Source of the DNA: Gloeophyllum trabeum ATCC 11539
Lineage: Eukaryota > Basidiomycota > Agaricomycetes > Gloeophyllales > Gloeophyllaceae
Direction: 5' to 3'
Length of the DNA stretch: 64,000 nucleotides
Assembly: GCF_000344685.1 (NCBI RefSeq)
Contig: NW_006920426.1
Location: 487,379-551,378, forward strand
Shown piece by piece: positions 11,209 through 22,699 of the stretch. The notes under the pieces were generated by a model, which saw nothing but the letters and a program-made list of their open reading frames with translations, was not told the origin of the DNA and did no database searches. Numbering within the stretch: the stretch's first letter is position 1; each line of letters starts with the position of its first letter. Made by a program: the position numbers and the translations under genes.

Positions 11209-13050
11209 GTGTGGTGCAGATGTACATATGATGTAGATGCGGACTCCGAGGACAGTCATTACGGCAAAAGCAAGCACGGAGAACGAGGGATTACCAGGTA
11301 TCCTCTCGTCGACCCCTTGTTACATCTGAAGTCCCTTCGTGTATTCTCGTATGTTAGCGTCCGCAACGACGGTGATATGGACGTTCTGTCCTTTGTGTCC
11401 TCCGACTCCACGGCGTCTGATCTAGTTGGACACGGACGTACGATCGACCGACTCTTCGTGTCTCCTTTAGCTAGGCGCCTCGATTCTTTTGTGGCTTCAA
11501 GGTTGCGACATGGGGCACTTGAAAACCCAACTTATTCAGAGCACAATCAGGCACCATGGCTAGACTATGAGTTCGTTTCAGATACGGACTCCACCGAAAC
11601 TCGGGCGGGACTGGGACATACCCTCGACACTGTTCTGTCCGCGTCGGGAAGACGTCTCGAACGACTCATCAGCAGCGTCGCTGAAAGGCTGCTCGGAGCA
11701 GGGCCCAACGTTGTAGTCGCCCGTCTTCTGTCGCCCATCTTCCGGGAACCGGTCGGCTGTGCCTTCAGATGCGGTGTTGCGAATACGATGATCATGGACC
11801 ATGGGTGGTGGACTTCAGCCACGGCTCCTCCACTTTTCAAAGTCCTCTTGGAAGCCCTTACGGCGTACTATTGTCCTTCATGCCAACAGCGCATCTCGGA
11901 GGCACTTCAGAAGCAAAGGGGCGTTGTTAAAGATTGCAGACGACTAATTAAACATGCGAAGTCAGTCCCTTGTCCTAACCTTGTCCTTACAAGTGCAGCT
12001 TGACCAATGCGTGCTTCCTAGGACTGGGACATCAGCCACGAAGCTCCTCGCGATACAGTACATGGCACTGCTTGCATCAGTTATCCCCCTTTTCCGTTCG
12101 GTTTTAATCGAACACGGTGCGAATGAAGTTGTTGAGCGCGTCCGAGCGCAAGCATACCTTTGGCGGGATCGCCGCGAGGTCGTAGCTGAGCTCCTTGTTC
12201 CATCTCAGCGTGCCCTAGCTTCGCTCTCCGAGAGCACTTGCCTGAGTGTGGTCAAGGAGGTGGACGCTCTTACAGCGTTCGGAGAAAGCAGTTATGCTGC
12301 GAGAACCCTGATTACCCGCCCGACGCTACGGCATGTTGATGAAGGGATAGCTATGCTGGTCCAGTTCCTTAGGTATGCCCTACCCCCATCTCTGATTGCG
12401 TTGTTCTATTTGCTGAGTATCTGAACTTCGCGTCACAGAGATCCTGCTTATGACCTTCCTGCAGCCCTATGCCTGAGAGAGGTGATTCATAGTATTCTCT
12501 GCATGGGTCTATACGTCAAAGTTCAGTCGCATTTCGACCGGGCGGTGATTGAAGGCCTCTGGTGGCAGGCTGCCGTGTCCTCCGATCCCGTCTCTCGGCG
12601 GGCCCTTCTGAGATTGTTGAGGGCTATATATGGCATTGCTAAGGTTTTATCTGAGGCCGGATGGGACCCTCCTTCCGATTTGTATGCTGGTCAGACGTGG
12701 ACATGGCATTGCCTTTGGATGCCTCTGTTTCGATTCAGGTGCGTGATCTATCAGTGCTGCTGATACAAGCTAATGCCGATGCAACTTGTAGGGTACAATT
12801 CCCCGACGTTCTCTGGCGAATACCCTTGGATTATTTGGAAGGTCTCTGTACGACCTTCTCGAATAATGGCAACTACGCACCCTATATTGTATTGGATGGT
12901 GTTTCTCAGTCCCTGGACGTAGTGCGATTAACAGAGCTCCTACCTGCGGAGGGCCATCGCGGCAAAGCTAGCGAGCGTGACCCAGTGGGAGATTTATTGC
13001 AGGAGATCGCTGTTTCGCCGTCGAATATGTACGGTATTCCCGAGTACTGA
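11209..13050 (+). CDS. orphan protein, function unknown
   Basis: Four exons are inferred: 11209-11960, 12022-12372, 12439-12738 and 12792-13050, about 553 aa. Splice phases are internally consistent: AA|G, AG|A and AG|G junctions all restore long open frames. I do not recognise the family. The first exon contains acidic and serine-rich stretches and one CPSC pair; the later exons look alpha-helical and rich in Leu, Arg and Val. There is no signal peptide and no clear membrane segment. The start is uncertain: 11209 is the first ATG of the frame, but an ATG at 11377 (MDVLSFVSS) would also work and further upstream exons are possible. The gene begins about 235 bp after the MITE, which could lie in its promoter. 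Confidence 0.55.
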
Positions 13051-13503
13051 CCTGTGTTGGCATGTACGCAGATTTAGAGACCATGCATGCTGCACTAATT
13101 TACGCTGAGGGAATACACCGTCCACCAGTCATTTCGCTCAAAATGACGCTGGACTAGAGTATACAATATGGGGATGCCTCCCAAGCTCGAGATTGCAAAA
13201 TGTAGAACATCAACAGAACGTGATACTGCTTGTGGTCTCCCAAAGCAGTTCTACCTTGCACCAGGGAGTAGACAATCCAATCGTTGAAGATTGCGGGTTA
13301 ACATAGTCCGCGGCATCACTCTACTTCCTGCCTTCCATCGTGAATCCACGGACATAGAGTCCTGGCTGGGCCAACACGGTAACGATCGAGAGGCAAACAG
13401 CATGTCAAACCTAGGGTCTGCCGCCATGTTTTCTGACGCATCTTCCTTCCGGCGTGCAGGCTCTAATCTCAACACATGCCAACCTAGTCAACACCTACCC
13501 ACA
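13051..13503. other. intergenic between convergent genes
   Basis: This gap separates the orphan gene (plus) from SEN54 (minus) and should hold both 3' ends. A 74-codon minus frame at 13251-13475 has no supporting features and was not called. Confidence 0.5.
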
Positions 13504-15173
13504 CTAGACCATTGGCCACTCATCGAATGCCCCCTGTCCAAACCTGAAGAAGCTAATGATACCATTATCAACAGCCGCCATCACCACCATCTTCTTCCCC
13601 GCTTTCAAAGCCATGAAGGGGTGCGGCTTCCGCGGCTTTATCGGCGGCTCAGCCGGGGCCCTAGAGAGGAAAGGCAGAACACTGTGAAGTATCTGCTGGA
13701 GAGTCGAAAGGGACTGCGGTGTTGTAGATGGAACCCCAGCTGGTTTGTCAGGTACGGGTTGGAGTCGTTGTCGAGGTAAGGGAGGTGGTACATCTGGGAG
13801 CTCGTCGTACAGGGCCGCGAGCTCGTGTAGGGATGGCATAGGCGTGTTACGGGCGCTGAAGACAATGACAATCATCAGCGTATGACACGACGCCGAACAC
13901 TAGATCTTACTCCACGACAACAACGTAGAAATCGGGAGGCGGTGGAGAGGTCTTGCGGAATGGGGTAGAAGGCTTGTACAGGTGGTAGAAGATGTGATAT
14001 GGGGAGCGGGGAGCGGATGCAGGTTTACTTGTCAGATGCAGCGGGGTGCTATGTCCTGAGTGGATGAACCGCATCGACTTGAAGAGAGAAGCTGCATACA
14101 GGCTCTTCAACAAAGACTACATCGGCATGGTTATCGCTCAGTGACGCACGGTAATTAGTGTAATGATATAGCCATCCGTCGAGGTACAAAGGCCTCCACC
14201 AGTCGATACTACCTCCAATTAGCGCGCGAAGCCTTCGACAAACGCCAGACCATATGCTTTGCAGGGTATTGAGAACTGATCTGGGCGTGCTAGATTGTAA
14301 AGGAGGGGGGACTGGGTATGAAGGGCTCGGCGGTTCAGCACGGGTGACAATGTATCCCAGCCGTTTCAGGTACGCGAAAACCTGCATATATCGCGATCAC
14401 AAGGCGGTGGGATATGAGCATGCGAATGAATCATGGTATAACGAATTCACAACGCGCCTGATATTTTTCAAGAGTCAGATCTTGAGTTCCTATCATTTCA
14501 GCGTAAGCTTGCTGTACGCTCATTGGAGGGCCTCGACCGTCGGGATCAGTGGCATCCACCGACTCTGATACTACATCAACCTGCTTCCAGCACCAGAGAG
14601 CACCGCGTTCTACTAGGTAAAGAGCTTCCTCCGGAAGTAACTCTAGTCTCTTCTGCAGTTTTGTTTGGGAATCCGCAGAAGCACGCTGGACGAAGTGGCC
14701 CATGGAAGTGAAGTGAATTCCTTTGGCCACGGTGACGTGCGCGCGTGCGAGCTGTGGGTACCAAAGCCCGTAGCTCATCGATTTGCTATATAAATGTAGC
14801 ATGTTCAATAGGCGGGGCACTGTTGTTCGAATATGATCCTCACTTATTGACTCCACGGTTAGCCCCGAGTGCGCCAAACATTGCCGTCCTTGCACGATCC
14901 AAGAAGTGAAGCTGCAGGCCGGACCCTCCGCCTGCCTTCGGTTCATAGTCTTTTTCACCCCGCTTGGGGATTACCGGGCGCGCTGCGTTGGGGCCCGACG
15001 ACGATCTTAAGGAATATGTGATGCTTCAATCAGATCCTCTCGACCTGGGCGACGCACGGTAGTTTTGTCCAGTCTGGTCCTCCGTCCTCCTCCTCCGATG
15101 ACTGACCGTCGTCTTGCGCTTCATTCGAAGCTGGAGGCGGCAGGATATTAGGCCTTTCCAGGGAATCGTCCAT
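13504..15173 (-). CDS. SEN54: tRNA-splicing endonuclease subunit Sen54
   Basis: Six exons on the minus strand: 15173-15058, 15005-14844, 14785-14458, 14381-14121, 14077-13911 and 13855-13504; about 461 aa. Sen54 is a structural subunit of the heterotetrameric endonuclease that excises introns from pre-tRNAs. The conserved N-terminal block is clear: RGEKDYEP, LDRARTAMF, WYPQLARAHVTVAKGIHF, LELLPEEALYLVERG, PPMSVQQAYAEMIG and VFAYLKRLGYIVTR. The C-terminal block KAGKKMVVMAAVDNGIISFF with FRFGQGAFDEWP is also typical. The junction between EKYQ and VFAYLK requires a GC donor (intron 14457-14382). The 43-nt intron at 14120-14078 is the least certain border. The ATG faces that of the SAM carrier across 292 bp. 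Confidence 0.86.
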
Positions 15174-15465
15174 TTGATACTGTATTCCTGCAGTTTGGAA
15201 CCGTCGAAGTCGAAGAAGGATCCAATCTACAAGTATTGCTTTAGGACCAAGCAAGGACTCCAAAATGACTAGACGCGTACGTAATCCAAATTGACTAAGA
15301 ACAAGTGCTTCTCAAAAGACCTGAGTTTCGAGTCAACGATTCGTCGTCGACAGCCTCGACGTCGAGACCGACTATCCTCTCACTTGCCATTGCTCCGAGC
15401 GTCGCAGATGCATTGTTAAATAGCTCAGCTAATATCTGCCCCCATAATCTCTGGATTCCTGTGCG
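15174..15465. promoter_or_regulatory. shared promoter region of SEN54 and the SAM carrier
   Basis: The start codons of SEN54 (minus, 15173) and the mitochondrial carrier (plus, 15466) are divergent and separated by 292 bp, so both core promoters must lie here. No TATA box or other specific site could be assigned by eye. Confidence 0.6.
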
Positions 15466-16589
15466 ATGTCGAGCCAGCGAAATCCGACGTTCTACGAGTC
15501 GCTCGTCGTACGCTGCTCCCTCACGCGTTCAGCTATTTAACTCTCGGCTGATCTGCTCCGAGGCTGGTGGTCTAGCGGGGACCTCGGTTGACCTTCTCTT
15601 CTTCCCCATCGACACGGTCAAGACGCGCCTACAGTCGTCCCAAGGCTTTCTACGAGCGGGAGGGTTCAAGGGCATTTACAAAGGTGTCGGGAGCGTAGTA
15701 GTGGGTAGTGCACCGGGTGGTAAGTCGTGTCTTCCCGATTATCTGTGTACAGTCAGCATTAAACCCTCTATGGCGCACTTTACTTCGCAGCTGCTGTATT
15801 CTTCTGTACGTACGACACACTGAAACAAACACTCCCTCTCCACGGGAACCTCGCACCCGTAAACCACCTCGTCTCCGCCTCCATAGGGGAAGTGGTGCGT
15901 TCCGAACGTTCTATGTCCTTTCCCACTTCAGATTAATGGGAACTCAGCATGCTGCCAGGCCGCTTGCCTGATTCGCGTTCCAACGGAAGTAATTAAGACA
16001 CGGGTTCAGACGTCTACGTATGGCGCATTAGCGTCATCATCCTTGTCGACAGCCCAATTGGTCTGGAGGAACGATGGCCTGAAAGGATTTTATCGCGGAT
16101 TCGGATCCACAATAATGAGGGAGGTTGGTGCAGTTCCTTGGACAATTGCAGTATTAGTGAACTTAAGCTGTTAGATCCCTTTTACATCGTTGCAATTCCC
16201 GTTGTACGAGCTTCTGAAACTCAAGCTGTCAGACTTCCTAGACAGACGGCCCTTACATGCACACGAAGCTGCCGTGTGCGGCAGCGTCGCGGGAGGCGTC
16301 GCAGCCGCGCTCACTACGCCCCTCGACGTACTGAAAACACGTGTAATGCTAGACCTCCGGGTACGATGTATTGTTGTCCTGTCCCATGCGACTGCTCACA
16401 TCCCCTCCGCAGGACCCATCCAAGCACAGCATGCCTTCTCTTACGATGCGACTGAAGCAAATCTATACCGCGGAGGGTGTAGGCGCCCTGTTCTCCGGCG
16501 TCGTCCCTCGAACGCTGTGGATATCGGCTGGGGGAGCAGTGTTCCTTGGTGTATATGAATGGTCGATACATACTTTGATTTCGCTATGA
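15466..16589 (+). CDS. PET8: mitochondrial S-adenosylmethionine carrier
   Basis: Six exons: 15466-15507, 15563-15719, 15791-15894, 15959-16123, 16175-16360 and 16413-16589; 276 aa, the usual size for a mitochondrial carrier. It imports SAM into the matrix in exchange for S-adenosylhomocysteine (family knowledge for Pet8/SLC25A26). The three carrier repeats show their signatures PIDTVKTRLQ, PTEVIKTRVQ and PLDVLKTRVM. The N-terminal AGGLAGTSVDLLFFPIDT block and IPFTSLQFPLYELLK are typical of the SAM carrier subgroup. The last repeat ends with RTLWISAGGAVFLGVYEW. The first exon is only 14 codons. The 51-nt intron 16124-16174 removes a spurious in-frame stretch. The 3' end converges with HOS3, 151 bp away. 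Confidence 0.9.
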
Positions 16590-16740
16590 TGTATAGAACC
16601 AATCACAATACAAAATATCTGCTTGGCTGCAGGGAAGGGTATAAGGCAAGAAAGGTATCCAATAGAGTCGGGAAGGAAACACCAATGAAAGCAAAAGGCG
16701 AAAGAAAGATGGCTCAGATGACCTGGACCAGGCAACAATA

Positions 16741-18973
16741 TTAAGACTTCGCCTCGGGCAGGGGCCGGACGTGTAGAATAACCTTCGGCAATTTCTTCTG
16801 TACAACACCTTGACCTTCCGTCTCCGACTTTGCTTCAACTGAGGCATCCGTCCTGCTTCCACTGTTATCCTCCGAGGTGGCAGACGGCGCCACGACCGTC
16901 TCCACCTCGGTCACATCATTGCTCTTTCGCCCTCCTCTCCGTTTAGGGGGGGAGGCCGGCGGGGTCGTACCTGCATCGAGCTGAGCGTAGTTCTGGTCCT
17001 TCTTCCGCCCACGGAGGGTCCTGGTCGAGGGCGGGACGCGCGACGAGGGGAGGCTGTACTGGCAGCCCTCGTCGAGGACTGAGAGAATTTCAAGTGTTCT
17101 CTGCACCCATGGCTCGGATGTGCCAGGGAGGGACTGCCTCCCTCGCTTGCCCTTCTTTGTTGCCTTCTCCAACTGAGACGGCCAGTCAGGTAACACAAAA
17201 GCGTAGAAATGGAGTACATGCAGGGCGCATACCTTCACGAGGTTATCAAGATCCCACCAGACTTCTTTGACGCACTCCGTTTTCTCACCCAGGTCAACCA
17301 ATCCACAGATATGCGCCATCGCCCCGCTCGTGAGCGCGCGGTCGCTATACCCGCCTTCAAGCACGCTGACCAACCGGCCGCGTGCGTATCTGTCCGCCAG
17401 TGCGGCGGCGTCCCGAGCGAACCGATGGTAGAAGGATGCCGGGACCTTGCGCTGGTGGCGGGACATGGAAGGGTACTCGTGCTCGCACGCGTCGAAGCCG
17501 CAGCTGCGGGGGTCATTGGCGTGCTGTTCTTATGATGGAGGTGGACGGCATACCTGATGAAAACAAGGACATCGTCTCCCGGGCCACCGGTCTGCCCGAG
17601 GAATTCCTCGGCCTTGTCTAGAAGTCTGCTATACGGACCTTTGTACACCACATTCCAGAACTGCTCGGGCGAGTCGTACGGCACTAAGTGGACATTCTCG
17701 ATATACTGCCCGTGGGGTCCGTGTATTGATACGGAAGCCGCCTGCACTAATTCCGGTTTGCCGTCCTATAGTGGAGTAGTTTGATTTGCACGGTGAATGC
17801 CGCAGTTTTGGATTGACACATGGGCTCACCTCACAGGGATATGAGAGTATGTCGTGCACAGAGCCGTAATATACTTGCAGTTCAGGTTTGGTCTCGCCTG
17901 AATATTTGGACTCGAGTTTCCGTCGGTAGGATTCTTCGTTGATCTGCCAGATCAAGGACTGCGTCCCGTTCCCTACAGCGTAAAATATAACATTGGAGGA
18001 GATGTACAGATGGCGTCTATAACAAACCATGGTGCAGATCAATGTCTAGGATGATCACCCTATTGATTCCATGTCGGAGATGGGCTTCGCGCTGCGCTTA
18101 GGATGTCATTTCCAGATAGACAATTTAAGCCTACTCACCATGAGCAGCCCCGACTACGACGTTATTGACGAAGCAGAAACCAGAGGGGCTGTCTTCTCCG
18201 CAGTGATGTCCGGGAGGCCTTATTGCCACAAATGCCCTGGACGCCTGTAGAAGGTCCGAAGGGGAACTGCTTGCGGCCTTTCTATCCGCCGGTTCCGAGC
18301 GACTAGCTTTCACAACGGTGCCAACAGCTTCACAAACAGTCCCCAAAGCGCCTTGGATGGCGTCCATAGAGCTAGGGCACACTGAGGCATGAAGGGAGAA
18401 TATCACATATTCGGTTCCTACAATGCTAGATGCGAACGACGCACGGTACAAATCGCCTTGGGGCAGTCCTTCGGGGATTTCTGATTCTCCTTTTGAAATT
18501 CTTTCTTCGCTCTCTTTCGCCCAATGTTTTAGATTTTCTAGGTACACGTCTCCCTCAATATCGCCATGCACGAATTTCACCGCCTTGTCGTCCAGGAGAT
18601 CCACACTAGCCGCACTCTTTTTTATCTCGAGAGGAAGACCTGCGCCAACTGCATATTCCTCTCGGCTTTGAATGGCCATGCGTCCCATCGCAGCGGCTAA
18701 ATCATCTGGTTCTGAGGCACCTTGGGACTTCAGCTTGTCCGGGTCTTTGGGTGGCTCCGCGAGGTCCTCCAGCCGTGCGAGTGCAGCAGAGATACCCACT
18801 TTCACCGCTTTGATTCGTTCAGGGCGTTCCACAATGTTAGAAGTATCTCTGTTGCGAATGTACCGGTGATTGAGGCAAGCGTCCTGAAGGAAGATGCCGA
18901 GTTTGTTGGTCGCGGAGTGAACTTGTCCCAGGGGCAAAGGAAGGGCATCCCCACCACCATTATCTTGCTTCAT
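16741..18973 (-). CDS. HOS3: class II histone deacetylase, HOS3-like
   Basis: Six exons on the minus strand: 18973-18139, 18084-18028, 17972-17830, 17765-17554, 17503-17233 and 17172-16741; 649 aa. Zn-dependent lysine deacetylase acting on histones or other proteins. The arginase-like fold motifs are intact: RPPGHHCGEDSPSGFCF (about 252-268, catalytic His pair), LDIDLHHGNGTQ (metal ligands Asp294 and His296), SCGFDACEHE (ligand Asp420) and VLEGGYSDRALTSGA. The N-terminal DTSNIVERPERIKAVKVG block and the long C-terminal tail (about 145 aa, rich in Lys, Ser and Pro) fit fungal Hos3 better than Hda1 or Rpd3. The tail contains a basic PPKRRGGRKS stretch that could be a nuclear localisation signal. 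The ATG faces that of dynactin p62 across 213 bp. Confidence 0.85.
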
Positions 18974-19186
18974 CTCTGCTATCTGACCTAGAGCTATATA
19001 ATTCAGGTCAGTAAATATACACCCACTGTGGATTTAATGAGGGCAGTTGGTTGAGCGTTTGTGGCAACGAAGATGGAGTAATTAGTCACAGGATGTGACA
19101 CTACGCGCCCGTTGCACGTGCTTCTCCAGGGAAGAGCCACACCAGGACCGCAGCCTCCCACTCCGTACTGTCGCGCTGCCTATTCT
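18974..19186. promoter_or_regulatory. 213-bp bidirectional promoter of HOS3 and dynactin p62
   Basis: Divergent start codons at 18973 (minus) and 19187 (plus) leave 213 bp for both promoters and both 5' leaders. A TATATAA-like stretch lies at about 18994-19000, close to the HOS3 start, but whether it acts as a TATA box is unknown. Confidence 0.6.
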
Positions 19187-21061
19187 ATGCCGTCGGTCGA
19201 ATATCACTGCCCATGCTTCTCCTCAAACCCGAAACCCCCACCGCCCAATCTACCTTCGTCGTCTCACAGCTTCCATCCGCTACATACTCTATTTTTCTGC
19301 GAGGAATGTGACGCCGTACGATGCAACCGATGCGTAATGGTAGAAGTCAGTGGGTACTACTGCCCTAACTGTCTATTTGAAGTGCCGAGTGCGAGTGTTA
19401 GGGCGGAGAAGAACCGGTGAGTGGATTGTGGGGGTTACGTCGACCCATTACGGATGCGTCACAGCTGTGCTCGAAATTGTTTCCTATGTCCAAACTGCCG
19501 AAACACGCTCTCTGTGGTCCCCTCTGACCCGCCAGATACGGGAGATGCCCGCATGCATACGATACCGATACCAACCAATGCAGTCGGAGAGCCGCCATTC
19601 TTCCTTTATTGCAACCACTGCAGATGGGATTCTGCCGAAGTAGGCATCACCTTCGAAAAGCCAACCGGCCTAGCAGGTACGCAAACCTCAGTATCTCTGA
19701 AAATCTTTACATCAACACTAGTTTAGCGCAGCTCCAGCGATTCGAAGATTCCGCGCCCGAGTTCCTCGAGTTTGAGCGCCTGAAGGAACACTTTGAGCCA
19801 TTCCTACGTGCATCATCGTCTCCCTCCGTCATCTCTGCCGTCCATTCGCACCACATTCACACGAATTCCATTACAGCCGCCGCCTCTGCCGCGCTCGCGC
19901 GCGACGTGCCCGGCGTGGGCAAGTACAGCCCGCTGACGCGCAGCCGCGTCGGGCGTGAGCGCACCGCGGGCAAGGACGAGATGCCCGAGTATAAGAGCCG
20001 CGTGGAGATCTCCTCGGTGAGCGGGCTGGGAGCCGCGGGCGAGCCCGACGTTGAGTTCGTGAAGCACCTGGAGAATATCGAGGAGGTGGCGGTGCTGGAG
20101 CAGCGGTGGATGAACAGCTGGGCGACGTCGATCGAGGCCAGGTGAGTGGACGATGGTGTCTGCGTTTATCGGGGCCCGTTGAGTACCCGCTGTAGTTCCC
20201 TTAAACCACTGCGCATCCCGCTGCTGTCGAAGAAGACGAAGCGCTGTCCCAGCTGCCGACACATCCTGATCAAACCGGAGCAGAAGGCACAGTCGGTGCG
20301 GTACAAAATCAAACTCGTCGCCGCGAACTATCTGCCGGATATCACAGTGGCTCTACCGAAAGCACCCGGGTCTGAGCCCGCGAAGCGGCCTTCGAATCTC
20401 AAGTCCTCGACTACAGGTACGGAGCCGGAGAAGGGTCCAGACGGCATGATGGCGGGGAAGACCTACCCTTTCCACCTCGCGTTCACGAATCCACTGTACG
20501 ACCCCATCCAAGTGCGGCTGTCCGTGCAGAGGCAGCAGCAGCCTGCTGGGCCTGACGGGGCGCCCGCGCGCCGTCCACCATTCGCGGTGTCCCTGCCATC
20601 GTCGACGATCCCCGTTGCGGCGTTCTCAGAGGCCTGGGAGTACGACGAAGACGAGGATGAGGAGATGTTTGGGCTGGAGGACGAGGAGATGGATGATGTG
20701 GATGTGAGAGGAGCCGGCAGGGAGGGGAAGAGCAGGACGAAGACGGTGGGCGTGCTCGAGAAGCGCGCGAATGTAACTGTCGTCGGCGGGGAAGTGGTCA
20801 TTTCGAAGGAGGCTACTGGCAGCGTCAAGGTGCGCTCTATTATCTTCATTCATCCGCTCTTCGAAGGCTGATCTTGAGGTCCAGTTCAACATGCTAGTCT
20901 CGTATACGTACCGCTCGGACGATCCCGTCGGCGAGGACAGCGGGGGCACGCCGTCAAGGAGCCACGGCAAGCCTGAGATGAAGACGTTCTCGTTTTCGAC
21001 CGTCGTGGATCTCGGGCCTGTGATCCCCCGGGAGGAGACCAGAATGGAGTTGGACCTATGA
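19187..21061 (+). CDS. DCTN4: dynactin subunit 4 (p62)
   Basis: Five exons: 19187-19416, 19465-19676, 19727-20141, 20196-20829 and 20885-21061; 555 aa. p62 sits in the pointed-end complex of dynactin, the dynein adaptor that moves cargo along microtubules. The N-terminus shows the zinc-binding cysteine pairs of the family: FFCEECDAVRC, CVMVEVSGYYCPNCLF, CARNCFLCPNC and YCNHCRWDS. The family blocks VGITFEKPTGLA and, after the third intron, SLKPLRIPLLSKKTKRCPSC are clear, as are the Ig-like C-terminal strands (YPFHLAFTNPLYDPIQV, then FNMLVSYTYRSDD). An acidic run of Glu and Asp near the end of exon 4 is a species feature. The start shares a short divergent spacer with HOS3. Confidence 0.9.
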
Positions 21062-21634
21062 TGTGATTTCGTGGTATATTTTATTCTAACTGCGGTATAT
21101 GCATTACCACACTCGAGGATTTAATTTCATAGAGCTCTTATTGGCGTGCTTCTCGATTGCATTTTGCCTGAGATTCTGCGAGAAATGGATCGGAAGAGAT
21201 CTCACCTCCCGTAAAATGAATACTTCGCACGGGCCAAATGAGTTCTCAACCCACTGTAACACGTACTTATCCTACCGTATCCACAATGTAGAGTGCACGC
21301 CATCTGGCAACGCCATTGGTTAGAAGACAGTGCGACGCACCTGATTGGCTGTATACTGCGCCGGAGGTCACCTAACAACCGGGAGTCTGATTCCCGGCCT
21401 CGCCGACGCGCTAGTCGTCCTCAACTTGGTGCGGGCACGACGCACAGGACTTTGATGGCACTCTGTCAATGGACAACTGCTGACTGATCTCTCTCTTCTC
21501 CCCCCTCTTTCTCTTCATCTTGCTTCCTGAAAGTCGAGTACTTTCTTGCCGGCTTTTCTTGTCCTCCTTGCCAGGCGCAAGGGCACCTTTCTTTCATCTG
21601 GCCGGCCGTCTTATATTTCTGAAGAGTGAAGAAG
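21062..21634. other. intergenic, 5' side of the two-TM protein gene
   Basis: No exon is seen in this 573-bp stretch. A pyrimidine-rich block (about 21489-21520) lies upstream of the ATG at 21635, as is common in basidiomycete promoters. Confidence 0.5.
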
Positions 21635-22699
21635 ATGGCGTCGAACGCGAACGCGGAGGCTTCTACCAGCAGCAGCAGCGCGGGGTCGGGAACGGAGGAG
21701 GGACCGAGGGCGCAGGCGGGTCCTTTGCCCCGCAAACCGGGGGAGATTGGGTATCGCGCGGAGGAGAGTGCGGGGGAGGGGGCGCAGGCGAATAGGAATA
21801 GTACCCCGCTGCCTGCCCGCCATCCAGCCGACCGCGATCATGCCCAAGAATCTACGACTACGAGTACATCCAGGGGTACGCCCGCACCGCCCTTACCCTC
21901 CGCGCCAAATGGCGCGCCCCTCTCGGATAACTCGTCGACGCACAAGAGCAGGCGACGCCACTTTTTCAAGCCGCGCAGGTTTGGCGGGCTGCACGCGTCG
22001 ACGCTCGTGCTCTGCGTCCTGCAAGTACTCTTCCTAGTGGGGACGATTGTGGGCTGGGTCTTTGCGGCCATGATCGTGAATAAACGGGCGAGGAGCGACA
22101 GCGACAGCAGCAATGCGGGCTCGGAGACGAGCGGGTCGAGCGGCGTATTCAACGCGGGTATCTTCATCCACGTCGCGTTCGCAGTCGTTACACTATCCGA
22201 GGTGCTCTTCCTCGAGCGGTGCGTCTTCCGCCTGCGCGCGGAGCGCTACATGCACGTGCACCCGGGCGCGGTGCTCCCGCGCTCGATGCACCTCGTGCGC
22301 ACGAGCAGCGCGAGCAACTCTCGGCTCGCGCTCGCGCCGTGGAACCGCCCGCCGCTGCCGACGTACGCGGCGGCGCTCGCGGAGAGCGGGGTGGGCACGG
22401 GCGACGTGGAGGACAGCGCGATCGCGGTGGCGCCGCCGCCCGCGTACGGGCACAACCGCGGGAGCATGCTGCTGCTGTCGGGGTACGTGAGCGAGGATCT
22501 GCGCGCGCAGGTGCGCGCGGGGCGGCGGGAGAGCTGGATGACGGAGGAGAGGGACCGGCCCGTGAGCTACGTGAGCCGCGACGAGGAGTGGGAGGTGGTG
22601 ATGGATGCGGAGAGGGCGAGGAGGTTGGAGGAGCGGCTGAGCCGGATGGACTTTGGGCAGAGCGTCGCGCGGCCTGCGAGTGTGCATTCAAGAACGTGA
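21635..22699 (+). CDS. two-TM membrane protein, function unknown
   Basis: A single uninterrupted frame of 354 aa starts at ATG 21635. The family is not recognised. The N-terminal 110 residues are low-complexity (Ser, Ala, Gly, Pro). A basic KSRRRHFFKPRRFGG stretch precedes the first hydrophobic segment (STLVLCVLQVLFLVGTIVGW, about 120-140), and a second follows (GIFIHVAFAVVTLSEVLFL, about 174-193). The C-terminal half is cytosol-like and charged, with a PPLPTY segment. Codon use is extremely GC-rich at third positions, which creates long antisense frames that were discarded. Basic residues before the first helix suggest a cytosolic N-terminus. It may be a basidiomycete-specific protein of the plasma membrane or ER. 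Confidence 0.75.
   Translation: MASNANAEASTSSSSAGSGTEEGPRAQAGPLPRKPGEIGYRAEESAGEGAQANRNSTPLPARHPADRDHAQESTTTSTSRGTPAPPLPSAPNGAPLSDNSSTHKSRRRHFFKPRRFGGLHASTLVLCVLQVLFLVGTIVGWVFAAMIVNKRARSDSDSSNAGSETSGSSGVFNAGIFIHVAFAVVTLSEVLFLERCVFRLRAERYMHVHPGAVLPRSMHLVRTSSASNSRLALAPWNRPPLPTYAAALAESGVGTGDVEDSAIAVAPPPAYGHNRGSMLLLSGYVSEDLRAQVRAGRRESWMTEERDRPVSYVSRDEEWEVVMDAERARRLEERLSRMDFGQSVARPASVHSRT

Noticed and set aside
13251..13475. 74-codon minus frame after SEN54
   Set aside because: It lies beyond the SEN54 stop, has no splice partner and no recognisable domain.
16124..16174. Read-through of SAM carrier intron 4 as coding
   Set aside because: Read-through loses the conserved IPFTSLQFPLYE sequence, which is restored only by splicing 16124-16174.
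22188..22691. Several 160-codon frames, both strands, over the two-TM protein gene
   Set aside because: Extreme third-position GC removes stops in all frames. Only the 354-codon plus frame shows hydrophobic segments and balanced composition.
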